This document shows, in pieces, positions 60,826 to 64,000 of a DNA stretch of 64,000 nucleotides. Both the position numbers and the translations under genes were made by a program. The stretch lies in contig JAFDIV010000010.1 in the NCBI GenBank assembly GCA_019307815.1, positions 1 to 64,000 on the forward strand, written 5' to 3'. This DNA is from Deltaproteobacteria bacterium. GTDB taxonomy: Bacteria > Desulfobacterota > DSM-4660 > Desulfatiglandales > Desulfatiglandaceae. The first letter of the stretch is position 1. Every line of letters starts with the position of its first letter. The notes under the pieces were generated by a model, which was not told the DNA's origin, did not search any database, and worked only from the letters and a program-made list of their open reading frames with translations.

Positions 60826-63282
60826 TCAACTCCCGGCACCGATCCCGGACCTATTCAATACAGCCGCCAGAATATTGCTCAGTTCTTCAATGCCGCACGG
60901 TTTAGTCATATAACCTCGTATTAAATCTCTGATAGAATCATCGATCCCGTTAGGGCCTGATTCCTCATAACCCGAGACAATCACCACCCGCGCCTCTGGG
61001 TCAACCTTCAAGATCTCCTTTGTGCAAGATATTCCATCCATCCCGGGCATGTTTCTGTCCATCAATACTACATGTGGCCTCCACTTTTGGTAAACCTTTA
61101 TGGCTTCCTTGGCTTCTTCAACTGGTTTTACCTTATAGCCAAGCCGCTCTGTCATAGAGGCCAACGCCCCCAGAATATTACGTTCGTCATCAACTACAAG
61201 AACCTTCTCACCTTTCCCAAATTTTAAGTCCCTGGGCAAGGGTTCAAGTTCTTCGTTTACGCCGGGCTGCCTTACCAATGGAAAAGACAATCTAAACGTT
61301 GTCCCTTTTCCAGGAACTGATGACACAGTGATTGTGCCCTTGTGCTCCTCAACAATGCCATGCACAGTGGATAGCCCCAGACCAGTGCCTTTTCCCACTT
61401 CCTTTAGGGTAAAGAAAGGGTCAAAGATCTTTTCCAATGTAGCTCTGTCCATCCCCAGGCCTGTATCGGAGACCCAGGCCACCACGCGGTTTTGGGATCG
61501 CGCTCCTTTTATGCCAAGCTTTCCCCCTTCGGGCATGGCGTCTTTTGCATTATTAAACAGATTCATGAAAACCTGGCTTAATAAGCCACGATTACCTTTG
61601 ATGAACAGATTGTCTTCCAAGTCCAATGTGATTTCGATGCGCTTGTCAAAGACCTTTTCAATAATCCTATATGTGTCTCTTATTACTTCGGCCAAGTCCA
61701 GTATTTCAAGCTTAAGCTCCTCTCCTAGCTTTGAAAAGTGCATCAGGCTATGGATAAGATCTACCCCTTTATCCACGGAATTGTTAATATTCCTCACCGC
61801 CTCTTCCACTACCGCGTCGCCATGCTTCACCATCTGAAGGTACTCTGCATTGCCCAAAATGGCCTGGAGAATGTTTCTGAAGTTGTGAGCTACACCGCCA
61901 GCCAGTCGCCCAACGGATTCCAGTTTCTGGGAATGCATCAGTTTTTTTTGAAGCATGCGTTGTTCTTCCTCGGCACGCTTTTCGTCCGTTATATCACGAT
62001 ATATGATTACGAGTTCACCCGAAGGGAGACGGTGGATATCAAACTCCCGCCATCCCTGCGCATGCCCACCTTCATACAAACAGGGAGGCACTTGTTCAGG
62101 CTTGCCTGATTCCCACACCCTATGAAAAATTGAGAGCAGTCCCAGAGTCTTGAAACCGGGAAATGCCTCCTCCACCCTCTTCCCAAGAATCTTATCTTTA
62201 CGCACCTTGTCAATACGCTCTGCCGCATGATTAACATCAATTACCACAAACTCTTCCCCTTGTCCCTCTGCCTCGCAGACCACTACTCCGCTCTCCATGT
62301 TGTCGAAAATGGCGCGAAAGCGGGACTCACTCTTCCTTAATCTCTTTTCTGCCTCCTTAAGGGACTTAGTGCGGCTTTCCACCATTCTCTCAAGGTTCGA
62401 ATACATCAGGGCATTCTCTATAGCGATGGAGGCAGGGCTAGCCAGGGCCATGAGCAACCGAAGGTCTTCCTTACGAAACCCATGGGGTTCCTTCAGTGAG
62501 TCGACATAGATCACTCCTTTTACATGGGAGCGGCTAATCAACGGGACGCACATCACTGACCTGATCTTCATAGATCTTATGCTGTCAGACAAGTCCGCGT
62601 CCTTATCTAAACTAATATCCGTCATTACTACGGGTTTTCCCTCATTGATCACACGGGTTACGATGCTCTTGCTATACCGAATGCTTTTTGATCGTTTGTT
62701 CACTCGCGATCTGGTAATGATCTCCTTTAGCCCCTCAGTGCCATCTTCGATCAAAAGGACAGCCCCGCGCTCGATCCTCTTAAGACACTCAAATAGGGAA
62801 TCCATAAATGTTTCCAATATCTCCTGAATATCAAAGGACTGCATGAGGGCACTTGAGACCCTGTAGATCAGCTCCAGGTTCTTGAGAGCCGTCATAGGCC
62901 TGTCCTTTGGAAGACCTACCTCCTTCACCTTCTCCACCTGCCTCAAGTCCCTTGAGGCCCGATGAATAAGAGTGCCACTCAGAGTAAACTCAGCATCCAA
63001 GGAGATTAGCGTGTTGCCAACGGTGATGAGATCGCCCTCTCTCACTTCTACCGGATGGCCGGAGATGATGCTCTGGCCATTCAAAAAAGTACCGTTGGTA
63101 CTATCCAGATCTTCAATATAAATGGTATCCTTTTTCTTTTGAATCCTAAGGTGTCTTCCAGACACAGAAGGATCATTCAAGCGGATATCATTCTCCTTAC
63201 GCCGGCCTAAAAAAAGGATATCCTTTCCAATAGTCCATGACTCACCCTTATTGGGGCCATCAATCACGTGCAACTTCACCAT
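60826..63282 (-). CDS. hybrid histidine kinase with FHA, GAF, PAS, HisKA, HATPase and receiver domains (PrsK-like)
   Basis: An 818-residue cytoplasmic kinase. FHA 1-95 (GRRKENDIRLNDPSVSGRHL, STNGTFLNG), GAF about 130-300, PAS about 315-435, HisKA with His466 (GGVAHNFRNIL), HATPase about 560-675 (SDTGLGMDR, GKGTGLGLSTV), receiver 690-815 with phospho-Asp742 (MDRNMPGMDG). FHA at the start is unusual and implies binding of phospho-Thr proteins, perhaps from a Ser/Thr kinase. No membrane segment. AGAGGAAC ribosome site present. It may phosphorylate the receiver at 63360 or its own receiver. Confidence 0.92.
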   Translation of the reverse strand: MVKLHVIDGPNKGESWTIGKDILFLGRRKENDIRLNDPSVSGRHLRIQKKKDTIYIEDLDSTNGTFLNGQSIISGHPVEVREGDLITVGNTLISLDAEFTLSGTLIHRASRDLRQVEKVKEVGLPKDRPMTALKNLELIYRVSSALMQSFDIQEILETFMDSLFECLKRIERGAVLLIEDGTEGLKEIITRSRVNKRSKSIRYSKSIVTRVINEGKPVVMTDISLDKDADLSDSIRSMKIRSVMCVPLISRSHVKGVIYVDSLKEPHGFRKEDLRLLMALASPASIAIENALMYSNLERMVESRTKSLKEAEKRLRKSESRFRAIFDNMESGVVVCEAEGQGEEFVVIDVNHAAERIDKVRKDKILGKRVEEAFPGFKTLGLLSIFHRVWESGKPEQVPPCLYEGGHAQGWREFDIHRLPSGELVIIYRDITDEKRAEEEQRMLQKKLMHSQKLESVGRLAGGVAHNFRNILQAILGNAEYLQMVKHGDAVVEEAVRNINNSVDKGVDLIHSLMHFSKLGEELKLEILDLAEVIRDTYRIIEKVFDKRIEITLDLEDNLFIKGNRGLLSQVFMNLFNNAKDAMPEGGKLGIKGARSQNRVVAWVSDTGLGMDRATLEKIFDPFFTLKEVGKGTGLGLSTVHGIVEEHKGTITVSSVPGKGTTFRLSFPLVRQPGVNEELEPLPRDLKFGKGEKVLVVDDERNILGALASMTERLGYKVKPVEEAKEAIKVYQKWRPHVVLMDRNMPGMDGISCTKEILKVDPEARVVIVSGYEESGPNGIDDSIRDLIRGYMTKPCGIEELSNILAAVLNRSGIGAGS

Positions 63283-63359
63283 GGTTGTTCCTCTTGAAGG
63301 TTATGATGAAGCTGTCAGCAATTAGCTGTCAGCTATAAGATTAGTTTCACTCAGCCGGG

Positions 63360-63737
63360 TTATTCTTCTCCCAACAGGCGATTGATATGTCCTTTCAGGG
63401 TGGCCAGCCTCACCGGTTTTGCCAGCACTACATCGGCCTTTTTCTCCAGGGCAGCGGCTTCTGGTTCTTTGCCATATCCAGTGATTGCAATAACAGGAAT
63501 ACCCGGCCTTTTGCTCTTTAATGCCGTTACTACACCTACACCGCTTACATAAGGCATCACGATGTCGGTAATGACTAAATCATACTCTTGGGTATCTAGG
63601 AGTTTAAGGCCTTCCATACCATCTGCTGCGCTCAATACATTATACCCCAAATATTCAAGGTTCTTGACGAGCATAGAAAGCACATCAAGATCGTCTTCAA
63701 TCACAAGGATGGTTTTGGTCTTACGGCTTTCATTCAT
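63360..63737 (-). CDS. single-domain response regulator (CheY-like)
   Basis: A 125-residue receiver starting at the ATG at 63737 with GGAGGAAAGG upstream. VIEDDLDVLSML supplies the acidic pair, VITDIVMPYVSG the phospho-Asp, IAITGYG the Thr, and VLAKPVRL the Lys. No output domain. Likely works with the neighbouring kinase. Confidence 0.92.
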   Translation of the reverse strand: MNESRKTKTILVIEDDLDVLSMLVKNLEYLGYNVLSAADGMEGLKLLDTQEYDLVITDIVMPYVSGVGVVTALKSKRPGIPVIAITGYGKEPEAAALEKKADVVLAKPVRLATLKGHINRLLGEE

Positions 63738-63791
63738 GGCCTTTCCTCCTAAGCATAAGAGAGAGCTCATAGCTGATAGCTCGTAAAACAA

Positions 63792-64000
63792 AAGCGATTA
63801 GCTAATGTCAAAATCCAAATGTTAAATGCCAAATGAATATGCAATAATTAATGTTAAACGACTCCCAACTAAGAGGTTGGCAAGCTACAAATCCCCCAAC
63901 TCATACTCTGAACTGATAGCTTATCACTGAAAGTTGGTGGCCCACCCCTATCCTTTGACATTTATCATTGGTCTACTCTGCCCTCTGTTTCCCCATTCTC
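63792..64000. other. window end, no gene seen
   Basis: Contains ATGTCAAAATCCAAATGTTAAATGCC and TTGACATTTATCATTGG phrase fragments of the kind found in other gaps. Confidence 0.5.

Overview
The window looks like bacterial chromosome from a Gram-negative, probably a Desulfobacterota (old Deltaproteobacteria) lineage. This is inferred from gene families, not from a marker gene: a Wza/Wzz/outer-membrane-barrel exopolysaccharide system of the exosortase A (XrtA)/PEP-CTERM type, sigma-54 regulators, FemAB-like proteins, and a very high load of toxin-antitoxin (TA) genes. No rRNA, tRNA, CRISPR array or replication gene was seen. The exosortase itself is not in the window.

Layout. (1) 0-7.3 kb: a RAYT (REP-associated tyrosine transposase) gene, fourteen REP-like palindromes, an approximately 855-bp duplicated REP block, a PEP-CTERM protein remnant and five small TA modules, some broken. 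(2) 7.3-26.3 kb, all minus strand: flippase, O-antigen-polymerase-like protein, beta-helix protein, pyruvyl transferase, glycosyltransferases, asparagine-synthase-like amidotransferase, DUF354 protein, radical SAM protein, methyltransferase and FemAB protein. (3) 26.5-38.2 kb: a TA island with about ten to twelve modules (YgiT/DUF4258 twice, HEPN/MNT twice, HicAB twice, several VapBC, DUF2283/DUF4258, an AbiEii-like nucleotidyltransferase), interrupted by a second FemAB gene. (4) 38.2-44.5 kb: polysaccharide deacetylase and three enzymes resembling the WbpB/WbpE/WbpD route to a diacetamido-uronic acid sugar, plus a MerR regulator. (5) 45-57.2 kb: the XrtA-type export core: BY-kinase, ExeA-like ATPase with LysM and SPOR, Wzz, barrel, Wza, sigma-54 activator, a DRR-repeat protein and a PEP-CTERM protein. 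(6) 58-63.8 kb: VapBC, then a sigma-54 response regulator, an FHA-GAF-PAS hybrid histidine kinase and a single-domain receiver.

Most genes from 7 to 64 kb lie on the minus strand and plausibly form one exopolysaccharide locus: sugars are made and assembled, flipped, polymerised, length-controlled by Wzz and the kinase and exported through Wza and the barrel, while the kinase and sigma-54 activators control expression. Two minus-strand sigma-54 promoters (44.77 and 57.46 kb) each have a pair of identical-spaced 18-bp elements about 110 bp upstream, which is strong evidence for a shared enhancer.

The most unusual feature is intergenic DNA built from a few recurrent phrases. The main one is a 9-bp tandem repeat whose mRNA-strand version (AACCCAACA and variants) has almost no G. 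It sits just before, or at, the start codons of at least eight glycan or regulatory genes and has entered reading frames, giving (NPT)n, (NPI)n and (NKP)n tracts. One tract fuses a four-helix-bundle protein to a left-handed beta-helix acyltransferase. Other phrases are AGCTAGGA-type repeats, GCGAGAAA repeats, GGCGGG hairpins and near-repeats of TCAGCTATCAGC. Four-helix-bundle (23S rRNA intervening-sequence type) genes occur at five places in the same locus.
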